Part shown: positions 36,532 to 43,985 of the stretch, in pieces
Numbering within the stretch: position 1 is the first letter of the stretch
Layout: each line of letters begins with the position of its first letter
DNA from: an uncultured Aquimarina sp.
GTDB lineage: Bacteria; Bacteroidota; Bacteroidia; Flavobacteriales; Flavobacteriaceae
Direction of reading: 5' to 3'
DNA length: 64,000 nucleotides
NCBI GenBank assembly: GCA_947497175.1
Contig: CANMFM010000007.1
Location: forward strand, 186,001-250,000
Position numbers and translations under genes: made by a program
The notes under the pieces: model-generated
Databases searched by the model: none
Seen by the model: only the letters and a program-made list of their open reading frames with translations
Told to the model about the DNA's origin: nothing

Positions 36532-37266
36532 TCAAATCGGTATTAAATCACAATACCAAAAAGACGTATCCCAACTTTTGTGGTCTTCCTGATCACTAGT
36601 AAAACAATTATCATCTTCATCTTTTGATGGTTCATAACTACGAAGAACCTTATCTCCTATTTCGAATGGTATTGGGTGATCAAATATTGGTCCGTCATAG
36701 ACGAAGGTATGAAATTCTCCATTTTCCCCGCAAGGATCTACATTTGAGGGTAAATCGTTTAAAAATGATACATCTAAAACTCGTCCGCAGAACGATTTGT
36801 CAAGGTATTTGGCATTTACACAAACGGTTATCGCCTTAAAACCTAATGCTATAAATTCTAATAATAACTCTTTAGTATTTTTTTTCCAAAGTGGAAAAAC
36901 ACATTGGATTCCTGATGGTTTCAATTGTTCCTCGCGATACGTCTTTAAATCTTCCAAAAAGATATCTCCAAAAATACAGTGTGTGTACCCTTCTTTTACC
37001 AATTTTGATACAGTACGTTTCATTACTTTGTTATAAGAAGACATAGAAACGTGTGCAGGAAGCTCAATTTTTTCAAGTGGAATAGTTAAGCTATTCGCCT
37101 GTAACTCTAATAGCTCTTCTCTTAAACCGTGCATCGATACACGTGTATAATCCTTATTTACTGTAGTCAACAGCTTAGTCACTTCAAATTCTTTCTGTTG
37201 AAGTACATAATAAAGTGCTAAACTAGAGTCTTTACCACTACTCCAATTAAAATATGTAGTATGCAT
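36532..37266 (-). CDS. Dph6-like diphthine-ammonia ligase family ATP-PPase
   Basis: A 244-aa PP-loop ATP pyrophosphatase. The N-terminus TYFNWSSGKDSSLALY has the SGGKDS-like loop, and the middle has THCIFGDIFLEDLKTYRE and PLWKKNTKELLLEFI, the blocks seen in Dph6/MJ0570-type proteins. In archaea and eukaryotes Dph6 amidates diphthine. Bacteria lack diphthamide, so this member has another unknown substrate. Its start overlaps the aroQ stop by 1 nt (TAATG), so it is translated from the aroQ transcript. Confidence 0.85.
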   Translation of the reverse strand: MHTTYFNWSSGKDSSLALYYVLQQKEFEVTKLLTTVNKDYTRVSMHGLREELLELQANSLTIPLEKIELPAHVSMSSYNKVMKRTVSKLVKEGYTHCIFGDIFLEDLKTYREEQLKPSGIQCVFPLWKKNTKELLLEFIALGFKAITVCVNAKYLDKSFCGRVLDVSFLNDLPSNVDPCGENGEFHTFVYDGPIFDHPIPFEIGDKVLRSYEPSKDEDDNCFTSDQEDHKSWDTSFWYCDLIPI

Positions 37267-37685
37267 TATTGATTTAAAAAACTTTGAATAGCCAAAACAT
37301 AGCTTTGTAAACCAAATCCGAGGATAACTCCTTTTGCATTTGGCGAAATATAAGATTGATGCCTAAATTCTTCTCTGCCAAATGTATTAGAAATATGAAC
37401 TTCAATAACCTCTGTAGATATCGCTTTAATTGCATCTCCGATACCTATTGATGTATGTGTATAGGCCCCTGCATTAAGAATTATACCATCATACTCCTGA
37501 TCAGCCTCTTGAATTTTAGTTATTATTTCTCCTTCTATGTTTGACTGAAAATAAGCAAGTTCACTATTCTTAAATCGAAATTGAAGTGTTGTAAAAAACT
37601 CAGTAAAACTTTGATTTCCATAAATATCAGGTTGCCTTTTTCCTAATAGATTTAAATTTGGTCCATTTATAATGATAAGTTTCAT
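37266..37685 (-). CDS. aroQ: type II 3-dehydroquinate dehydratase
   Basis: A 139-aa dehydratase of the shikimate pathway (3-dehydroquinate to 3-dehydroshikimate). The motif INGPNLNLLGKRQPDIYG includes the catalytic Arg and Tyr region, and NAGAYTHTSIGIGDAI and EVHISNTFGREEFRH supply substrate-binding residues. The ORF track begins 23 residues earlier; I choose ATG at 37685 because the protein then starts as MKLIIINGPNLN, the usual N-terminus. It begins 1 bp after the stop of a beta-barrel gene and overlaps the Dph6-like gene by 1 nt. The window also has aroC. Confidence 0.93.
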   Translation of the reverse strand: MKLIIINGPNLNLLGKRQPDIYGNQSFTEFFTTLQFRFKNSELAYFQSNIEGEIITKIQEADQEYDGIILNAGAYTHTSIGIGDAIKAISTEVIEVHISNTFGREEFRHQSYISPNAKGVILGFGLQSYVLAIQSFLNQ

Positions 37686-37686
37686 G

Positions 37687-38313
37687 CTATTGCTGTGATT
37701 GTTGTCTTCGATTATTTTTAGTTTTAAACAGATAACCAACAGAGATTTGAGCAATCGAATTATTGCTTGAGATATCGGTTACATCACTGTTTAATATATT
37801 GCTTATCCCTAAGGTATAATGTAACTGAAAAAACAAACCGCTTTCGGCCTTAAATCCTGCTCCAAAAACCCAACCAAAATCAAAATCGTTATACGTATTG
37901 AAAAACTCATCGCTCTCATCACCTATAGAGTTAGATTCGTTAGCCAACGTGGCAAATCGAGGTCCGGTTTCAAAACTAAATTTAGGTACAAAATAATATT
38001 TTGCAATTATAGGCAGTGTTAAATAGTTTAGGCTAATATCATTCTCAACATTATTTTCTTCAACGGTATACCCCTGAGCAGAATATAAGACTTCTGCCTG
38101 TACAAAAAAGTTTGAAGTTACCGGAAACTCTATTACAGCTCCCAGGTGCATTCGCACTCTGGCATCTGTATTTTCTAGATCACCTGTTATATTGGCATAA
38201 TTACCTCCGAACTTAAATCCAGCACGAGTAAACAATGGATCCTCGTCTTGAGCACATAAAAAATTAATCGAAGACAAAAATAGTAGAACGATTAGAAATA
38301 TAGTATTATTCAT
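37687..38313 (-). CDS. outer-membrane beta-barrel protein (PorT-like), copy 1
   Basis: About 208 aa from ATG at 38313 (ORF track begins 6 residues earlier). A signal peptide (ends FLCAQ) is followed by GFKFGGNYANITGD and then alternating amphipathic strands (RMHLGAVIEFPVT, YSAQGYTVEE, SLNYLTLPIIAKYYF) ending YLFKTK. This is the porin/PorT-like beta-barrel pattern common in Bacteroidota. Its paralogue is just upstream (38422-39069). It starts the transcript shared with aroQ and the Dph6-like gene. Function unspecified. Confidence 0.82.
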   Translation of the reverse strand: MNNTIFLIVLLFLSSINFLCAQDEDPLFTRAGFKFGGNYANITGDLENTDARVRMHLGAVIEFPVTSNFFVQAEVLYSAQGYTVEENNVENDISLNYLTLPIIAKYYFVPKFSFETGPRFATLANESNSIGDESDEFFNTYNDFDFGWVFGAGFKAESGLFFQLHYTLGISNILNSDVTDISSNNSIAQISVGYLFKTKNNRRQQSQQ

Positions 38314-38376
38314 ATTTAGGGTATATAACATATACCAAAAGTAACTTTATTTTTTAAAAAATAGTGTAAATAATAA

Positions 38377-38399
38377 AGCATCCTGTATTTGAGGATGCT
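38377..38399 (-). terminator. terminator of the 38422 beta-barrel gene
   Basis: AGCATCCT-GTATTTG-AGGATGCT, followed on the minus strand by TTTATTATTTAC. It lies 23 nt past the stop codon. Confidence 0.8.
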
Positions 38400-38421
38400 A
38401 TATACTTAAAAAAAGAATCCC

Positions 38422-39069
38422 TTAAAATTTATATCCCGCTGATAATTGGAATACACCATTTTGATTTTCAACCTCTAATTCTCCTATCTCAAGATCAAGG
38501 TCATTAATATTTGTTAAACCAACATTATAGCGGGCATCCAAGAAAATACCCATCTCTAATTGATAACCTAACCCAAAATTGATTCCTAAATCTATATCTT
38601 TATACAAATCAGTTGTATCTACATCAATTTGCGATATAACACCATTTTCATTTATACTTCCTTTTTCTTTAGCCGATAATAAAAATCCAATCTGTGGCCC
38701 CACTTGGAAACTAAACCCTTCAGCTACATAATACTTGGCCATTAAAGGTAAATTGATATAGTTTAAGGTAACCGTGGATTCTCCTCCAATTGAAAATCCG
38801 GGAAACATTATATCGGCCTCGGTTTTAGACCCTTGAGAAGAGTATACTAATTCGGGTGCAAAAGCAAACTTACTTGATAGAGGGATTTCTACCAAAGCAC
38901 CTACATGAAAATCTGTTCTTGATTTATAATCAATTAGCGCTACCTGATCCCCTAATTGATTCGAGACATTTAATCCAAATTTTGCTCCAAATCTAATTTT
39001 TTCTTCTTGAGCATTAGCAACTATATTTAACGATGCCAATACCACAACTAATAAAAATTTTCTTATCAT
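38422..39069 (-). CDS. outer-membrane beta-barrel protein (PorT-like), copy 2
   Basis: A 215-aa protein with signal peptide (MIRKFLLVVVLASLNIVANA) and the same pattern as its neighbour: RFGAKFGLNVSNQLGD, DFHVGALVEIPLSSK, VYSSQGS, LNYINLPLMAKYYV, FQVGPQIGFLLS, and a terminal aromatic SAGYKF. It is a tandem paralogue of 37687-38313. A terminator separates it from that gene, so both have their own promoters. The barrel is small (about 8 strands). Confidence 0.85.
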   Translation of the reverse strand: MIRKFLLVVVLASLNIVANAQEEKIRFGAKFGLNVSNQLGDQVALIDYKSRTDFHVGALVEIPLSSKFAFAPELVYSSQGSKTEADIMFPGFSIGGESTVTLNYINLPLMAKYYVAEGFSFQVGPQIGFLLSAKEKGSINENGVISQIDVDTTDLYKDIDLGINFGLGYQLEMGIFLDARYNVGLTNINDLDLEIGELEVENQNGVFQLSAGYKF

Positions 39070-39216
39070 GTTTTATTTTTAAAAATTCGAGAGCAAAACT
39101 AAATTTTTTGTTCAAAATACCTACAAGGTACATTACTATTTTTTAATTGACCAGACCTTGAAAAATTATAATTTTAAGCAGCTCACTATGTAGTTTCTTT
39201 TTATATCTTAGTCTTG

Positions 39217-40113
39217 ATGAAATGGGATCACGCAATTAAAGACTATACGCATTATTTAAGAATTGAGCGAGGACTGTCAGAAAATTCTATTATTAATTAT
39301 GTTTTTGATGTAGAGCGACTGTTAAAATTCCTTACTATAAATGAAATACAAAGCGATCCTCTTACTATTGAAACAGATATACTTCAGCAGTTTATTTTTG
39401 AAACCGCTAAACTGGTTAATGCCAGATCTCAGTCTCGAATTATATCTGGTTTAAAAAGTTTTTTTAATTATCTGGTTTTTGAAGATTATAGAGAATCTAA
39501 CCCAATGGAACTGATTGAATCTCCCAGAATAGGTCGAAAACTACCCGACACACTATCTGTAAAAGAAATAGATCAGATAATTGCTGAAATAGATCTGGGT
39601 ACGCCAGAAGGCGAACGTAATCGAGCTATGATAGAAACGTTGTATGGTTGCGGATTGCGTGTAAGTGAACTTATAGAACTGAAAATTTCTAATCTCTTTT
39701 TTGAAGAAGGTTTTATAAGTGTTACAGGAAAAGGCAATAAGCAACGCTTTGTACCCATTGCAGAGAATACTCAAAAATTCATTACCATATATAAAAACGA
39801 AATACGCAACCACATTGCTATACAAAAAGGATTTGAAGATACTTTATTTTTAAATCGTAGAGGAAAACAACTAACCAGAGCAATGATTTTTACGATCGTT
39901 AAACGATTGGTTGAAAAAGCTGGAATATATAAAACAGTAAGCCCACATACCTTTAGGCACTCTTTTGCTACACATTTGTTAGAAAATGGTGCAGATTTGA
40001 GAGCCATACAACTGATGCTTGGTCACGAAAGTATTACAACCACAGAAATTTACATGCATATAGATCGTAGCCATTTAAGTGAAGTTATTCATAATTTTCA
40101 TCCAAGAAAGTAG
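39217..40113 (+). CDS. xerD: tyrosine recombinase XerD
   Basis: A 298-aa site-specific recombinase that with a partner resolves chromosome dimers at dif. The N-terminal SAM-like domain (DYTHYLRIERGLSENSIINY) precedes the catalytic domain with TLYGCGLRVSELIEL (catalytic Arg), ISVTGKGNKQRFVPI (Lys), THTFRHSFATHLL-like HTFRHSFA (His and Arg), MLGHESITTTEIYMH (His, Tyr). The ORF track start is a TTG at 39214; I prefer ATG at 39217. It is a housekeeping XerD, with no flanking mobile element, and is divergent from the beta-barrel/aroQ cluster. A two-gene set follows at 2 bp. Confidence 0.92.
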   Translation: MKWDHAIKDYTHYLRIERGLSENSIINYVFDVERLLKFLTINEIQSDPLTIETDILQQFIFETAKLVNARSQSRIISGLKSFFNYLVFEDYRESNPMELIESPRIGRKLPDTLSVKEIDQIIAEIDLGTPEGERNRAMIETLYGCGLRVSELIELKISNLFFEEGFISVTGKGNKQRFVPIAENTQKFITIYKNEIRNHIAIQKGFEDTLFLNRRGKQLTRAMIFTIVKRLVEKAGIYKTVSPHTFRHSFATHLLENGADLRAIQLMLGHESITTTEIYMHIDRSHLSEVIHNFHPRK

Positions 40114-40115
40114 CT

Positions 40116-41072
40116 ATGAACCATAACAGTTTTAGATCACTAGTTTTCTTAACTTCACTTCTATACTGTTTTACACTCTATTCGCAAGAACTTCAAGTCG
40201 ATGGCGGTGTTCTCATTAACGCAGAAATTACTCTAGGAAATCAAAACCAATGGCTAAAATTAGGGGTTTTTGGATTTGGCACCATCAATTATGGTGATTT
40301 ATCTTTAGAAAGCGGGGTATCCTTTGCTTCATATCAATTCATAAAACGTCATACCGTCAGGATGAGTGGATTGGCATGTTCATACGAGTTTTTTGCGTTA
40401 GGAGGAATAGGAAAAAACAGTAATCTTTTGGGGTCTTCTGTTTCCAATATGAACACTTCTATTTTATTTAATCCGTATGGCAAAGGTGGATTTAATGGAC
40501 TAGGGTTTGGATTTGGCAGAGATTTTTTACCTAAAGAACTAAAAACTTACGGAATTAGACGAGGAGCCGTATTATTAAGGTTCAGTAATGCAAATCATAG
40601 TATGCATTTTTCGTTTCTTAATGATTTTAAAATAGGATGGTTTAATGGATCCAGAACAGATTATGGAGTTACAGGCTCGCTGGATATTGGGTTCTCAAAG
40701 ATCGAAGATCTGAATACTGCGTATCAACTAGGGTTAGGGATAGATCTTTTTACTCCAAGACCTGATTATAGTAAATCTCCCAGAAATCCTATAAATTCTG
40801 ATGATAACAGAAAGAATGTATGGTATACTTTACCTCCGTTCAAAAATTTGTTCTATGGAAATATATATGTGTACGGGACATATCAAAAGGATACGTATAC
40901 ACTACATTCAAAATTAGGAATGAATAGCCAAAAAGCAGGTGCGTATATCCAAAATACATTGCATGATGGTATTGGCTTAAACCCTAGATTTCCATGGAAA
41001 GTAGACGTAAAAGATACACTATATATAGAAATTTCAGGAAATATCTTCTTTAAAGAAATCATTAATGAGTAG
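40116..41072 (+). CDS. secreted beta-barrel-like protein
   Basis: A 318-aa protein with a signal peptide (ends FTLYSQ). It is Gly/aromatic-rich with alternating strands: WLKLGVFGFGTINYGDL, LGGIGKNSNLLG, FNGLGFGFGRDF, FSFLNDFKIGWFNGSRTDYG, IGFSKIED. It resembles proteins annotated with a Bacterial toxin 23-like domain (FNDF then DxxRT region), but I see no toxin context, so I call it an outer-membrane barrel of unknown role. It starts 2 bp after xerD and overlaps the LRR lipoprotein gene by 8 nt, so both are co-transcribed. Confidence 0.7.
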   Translation: MNHNSFRSLVFLTSLLYCFTLYSQELQVDGGVLINAEITLGNQNQWLKLGVFGFGTINYGDLSLESGVSFASYQFIKRHTVRMSGLACSYEFFALGGIGKNSNLLGSSVSNMNTSILFNPYGKGGFNGLGFGFGRDFLPKELKTYGIRRGAVLLRFSNANHSMHFSFLNDFKIGWFNGSRTDYGVTGSLDIGFSKIEDLNTAYQLGLGIDLFTPRPDYSKSPRNPINSDDNRKNVWYTLPPFKNLFYGNIYVYGTYQKDTYTLHSKLGMNSQKAGAYIQNTLHDGIGLNPRFPWKVDVKDTLYIEISGNIFFKEIINE

Positions 41073-42009
41073 AACACTTCTTTATTATTTAAGATTAGTT
41101 ATATTGATATGTATTCTCACCAATTGCACTACATATATCAATTTTTATAGCCCTACTTATACCTCTATCCCGAATACTAAGACTTCAGCTATTTACAGAT
41201 TAGATTTAAGCTATCAAAACTTCGATTCTTTACCATTTAACGTCTCAGAACTACAGCATCTGAAAATGCTCGACTTGAGTGGTAATCCTAATTTGGAATT
41301 GGCGCAGGTTTTTTGTCAAATAGAATCTCTAAAAGGCTTAGAGATATTAATTCTTGACAGCTTAGGTATATCGAGCATTCCAAAATCTATATACCAGTTT
41401 TCAAATCTTAAACAGTTATCTATTGCCTATAATCCTGATTTAGATCTTAAAGAGGTTATTGAATTGATTCCAAAAAATCGACTAGAATTTTTAAATCTTC
41501 AAGGAAACGCTATTAAAAATTTACCAGACAATATTATTAAATTAGAATCATTAAAGGAACTTAATCTTTCACACAATTTATTAGCAGATGCTCACAGTTA
41601 TATTCTTTTAGGTCAACTACCTAAGCTGTATTCACTATGGATTGATAATAATCATTTAGAAAAGTTGCCCGAAACAATAGGGAATCTTGCACAAATACGA
41701 TTTCTATATATAGATCATAATACATTACAAAAACTCCCAAATTCGATGTCTAAAATGAGGAAGTTATGGGTAATTCATGCAGGATATAATCAGTTTAAGC
41801 AATTACCAGTTGTTTTTACCAAAATGCCCTCTCTATTCATGGCGCATATGAACAACAATGATATTACCTCAATTCCGCAGGTTTATGAATTTGCCAAATA
41901 CCCTTTGGCAGGTCTGATTCTTGATAACAATCCTATTCCTGAAAAAGAACGTGTAAAAGCAGAAAAAATGTTTAAGGGATTTTTTCTGCTTTCTTTTGAG
42001 CAAAAATAA
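41065..42009 (+). CDS. leucine-rich repeat lipoprotein
   Basis: A 314-aa lipoprotein (signal ending LTNC, Cys21) with about eight leucine-rich repeats: LDLSYQNFDSLP, LDLSGNPNL, LNLQGNAIKNLP, LNLSHNLL, LWIDNNHLEKLP, LYIDHNTLQKLP, IHAGYNQFKQLP and MNNNDITSIP. The repeat consensus is of the bacterial/plant-like LxxLPxxI kind and would mediate protein binding at the cell surface or periplasm. The start overlaps the beta-barrel gene end by 8 nt, suggesting that the two products cooperate. Confidence 0.85.
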   Translation: MSRTLLYYLRLVILICILTNCTTYINFYSPTYTSIPNTKTSAIYRLDLSYQNFDSLPFNVSELQHLKMLDLSGNPNLELAQVFCQIESLKGLEILILDSLGISSIPKSIYQFSNLKQLSIAYNPDLDLKEVIELIPKNRLEFLNLQGNAIKNLPDNIIKLESLKELNLSHNLLADAHSYILLGQLPKLYSLWIDNNHLEKLPETIGNLAQIRFLYIDHNTLQKLPNSMSKMRKLWVIHAGYNQFKQLPVVFTKMPSLFMAHMNNNDITSIPQVYEFAKYPLAGLILDNNPIPEKERVKAEKMFKGFFLLSFEQK

Positions 42010-42034
42010 TACTGTAGAGAAATGTATATTAAGT

Positions 42035-43561
42035 TTAGTCTTTTCTTGATTCGGGTGTCTTAAAAAGCTCTAAAAATGCTAGACCTATATTCGAAACAAT
42101 ATCAGAAGCTATTAATGATTCGAAACCAGTTTTTAACGCGACAATATCTCCTGCACTTCCGTGCAAATAGACTCCAAAAACTGTAGCCTGCAATGGGTCG
42201 TATCCCTGTGATAACAATCCGGTAATTATTCCTGTAAGTACGTCTCCACTTCCTGCAGTGGCCATTCCTGGATTTCCGCTAGTATTTATATACACCCGAT
42301 CTCCATAAATCACCATAGAGTTGGCTCCCTTAATAATAATAATACAATGGTGTTTTTGAGAAAATAGTTTCGTTTTTTCTATCTTCTCAAAATCATCATT
42401 CCATTCACCTATCAACCTTTGCAATTCTTTAGGATGCGGAGTTAATATTGTGTTTTCCTTCAGGTTTTCTAAAAGTTCGGGATGTTTTGATACTATATTG
42501 ATCCCATCTGCATCAATCACAAGTTGTGATGTATTCTCTTTTAAAAATTCTTTAAAGGCTTTTATTGTTTTTTCACTTGTTCCTAATCCTACCCCAATAG
42601 CTACTGCAGTGGGTTCAAAATCAAATCTAATTTCAGAAAGTTCATCATCGTCATCGGTTATCACCATAGCTTCAGGCACTGTTGTTTGTATTATATCATA
42701 ACCACATTCTGGCATATAAGCTGTAATTAAGCCTGCGCCTGTTCTTAAAGCTGCTTTTGTAGCCAAAACTACACTTCCTATTTTACCATAACTTCCTCCT
42801 ACTATGATACTATGCCCAAAAGTACCTTTATGACTATATTTATTTCGTGCACGATAAAGAGGTACTATTTCATTCTTACTTATTAACTCTGCAATTGCAG
42901 GTTGTTGTTGCAAATAATTTTGATTTAATCCTATATCAATCACTTCCAGATCTTGAGTGTACATACCTGTTTGTGGTAAAAAGAAAATCAGTTTTGGTGT
43001 CTGAAACGTAATGGTAATATTGGCAAATACAACACCTTGAGGGTCATCAGGGGTTTTATCTGCATACAATCCCGAAGGAACATCAACCGAAATTACAAAA
43101 CATCTCGAACTATTAATATGCTTGATTAATAAGATTACCCATGGTAATAGAGGCCTACTAAGGCCGATACCGAAAATAGCATCAATTACAATATCATTCG
43201 ATTTTATCTCCGGAAAGTCATCTTCAGATTTTATTTGAAGGGGCCATTCTTTTGCAATCTCCTTAAGGCGATCATAGTTTGCCAAAAATTCTTTTGAGCG
43301 ATTATCACTAAAATTAACAATGTACACTTTTACAGTATAGCCATGCTCAACTAATAATCGTGAGATAACCAAACCATCACCCCCATTATTACCCAATCCA
43401 CAAAATACATGAATAACAATTGGAGCTCCTTGCAATCTCTTATGGATAAAATTAAAGACTTTTGTAGCGGCGTGCTCCATTAATTCTAACGAAGTAATTT
43501 TTTGGGATTGTATTGTAGCTTCATCGGCCATTCGCATTTGCTGCGCAGAAAATATTTTCAT
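42035..43561 (-). CDS. nnr: bifunctional NAD(P)H-hydrate epimerase / ADP-dependent dehydratase
   Basis: A 508-aa repair enzyme that restores damaged NAD(P)H hydrates. The N-terminal YjeF_N epimerase domain (about 1-215) has GLGNNGGDGLVISRLL and DAIFGIGLSRPL. The C-terminal ribokinase-like dehydratase domain (about 225-500) has GSYGKIGSVVLATKAALRTGAG, the LTPHPKE motif and the ATP-binding AGSGDVLTGIITGL. The domain order and length match the bacterial fusion. It is a housekeeping gene, convergent with the LRR gene (25 bp apart). Confidence 0.95.
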   Translation of the reverse strand: MKIFSAQQMRMADEATIQSQKITSLELMEHAATKVFNFIHKRLQGAPIVIHVFCGLGNNGGDGLVISRLLVEHGYTVKVYIVNFSDNRSKEFLANYDRLKEIAKEWPLQIKSEDDFPEIKSNDIVIDAIFGIGLSRPLLPWVILLIKHINSSRCFVISVDVPSGLYADKTPDDPQGVVFANITITFQTPKLIFFLPQTGMYTQDLEVIDIGLNQNYLQQQPAIAELISKNEIVPLYRARNKYSHKGTFGHSIIVGGSYGKIGSVVLATKAALRTGAGLITAYMPECGYDIIQTTVPEAMVITDDDDELSEIRFDFEPTAVAIGVGLGTSEKTIKAFKEFLKENTSQLVIDADGINIVSKHPELLENLKENTILTPHPKELQRLIGEWNDDFEKIEKTKLFSQKHHCIIIIKGANSMVIYGDRVYINTSGNPGMATAGSGDVLTGIITGLLSQGYDPLQATVFGVYLHGSAGDIVALKTGFESLIASDIVSNIGLAFLELFKTPESRKD

Positions 43562-43777
43562 GTATCTCTTTTAATTTATTATAATCATGTTAGGTGAACC
43601 TGTAAAATTAATAACTGTAAAGCAGCATCAAATTAGTAGTATAACATATATTATTGGGAATTCTATAATGAAATCTGCCATTAATTACTGAATTAGCAAA
43701 AGTTTAAGGATAGTATTAATTTAATTTTCTCTAAAAGTAAAAAATTATACATTTGAATTAAAATATAAGGCAAACTA
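43562..43777. other. intergenic region upstream of the thr leader
   Basis: 216 bp between the divergent nnr gene and the leader peptide, AT-rich. It holds the -7 box described separately, and no other feature that I can support. Confidence 0.5.
43748..43755 (+). promoter_or_regulatory. -7 promoter box of the threonine operon
   Basis: TACATTTG matches the Bacteroidota -7 consensus TAnnTTTG. The transcript would start close to 43762, about 16 nt before the leader ATG. A matching -33 box is not clear. Confidence 0.55.
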
Positions 43778-43888
43778 ATGTTTAGTACCGTAATAATCAT
43801 ATTTTTTTCGACCATAGTAGGAACGATTACCGTATCTGGCATTACTTCTATTACACGTACTACAACAATTATTACCCTTAGGGGTTAA
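43778..43888 (+). CDS. thrL: threonine operon leader peptide
   Basis: Not in the ORF track. A 36-codon ORF that begins MFSTVIIIFFSTIVGTITVS and continues with GITSITRTTTIITLRG. It contains 10 Thr and 9 Ile codons, including three consecutive Thr codons near its end. This is the pattern of E. coli thrL, where ribosome stalling at Thr and Ile codons controls the operon. It is 97 bp upstream of thrA on the same strand. The Thr-codon segment GTACTAC (43857-43863) can pair with GTAGTAC (43919-43925), which can pair partly instead with ACTAC (43939-43943), an alternative-structure arrangement. I see no U-rich intrinsic terminator, so the mechanism may be translational or Rho-dependent. Confidence 0.8.
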   Translation: MFSTVIIIFFSTIVGTITVSGITSITRTTTIITLRG

Positions 43889-43985
43889 TTATTTTCATAT
43901 CACCAACAAAACGAGTACGTAGTACATATCAATGAATAACTACCGAAAGCAAGCCTGAACATTAATTTCAATTTAAAAATATATT

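Noticed and set aside
37686-37754. Upstream extension of AroQ (MLKSLLVICLKLKI...)
   Set aside because: It overlaps the beta-barrel gene, and family members start at MKLIIINGPNLN.
39217-40113. XerD as an integrase of a mobile element
   Set aside because: It is a full-length housekeeping-type recombinase without att repeats, tRNA or phage genes nearby.
40116-41072. Polymorphic toxin (Bacterial toxin 23-like) reading of the secreted barrel protein
   Set aside because: The protein has a signal peptide and barrel-like strands, with no immunity gene, RHS or T6/T9 toxin context.
43857-43943. Classic intrinsic attenuator in the thr leader
   Set aside because: Alternative pairings exist, but no GC-rich stem with a U-tract follows them, so a rho-independent attenuator is not claimed.
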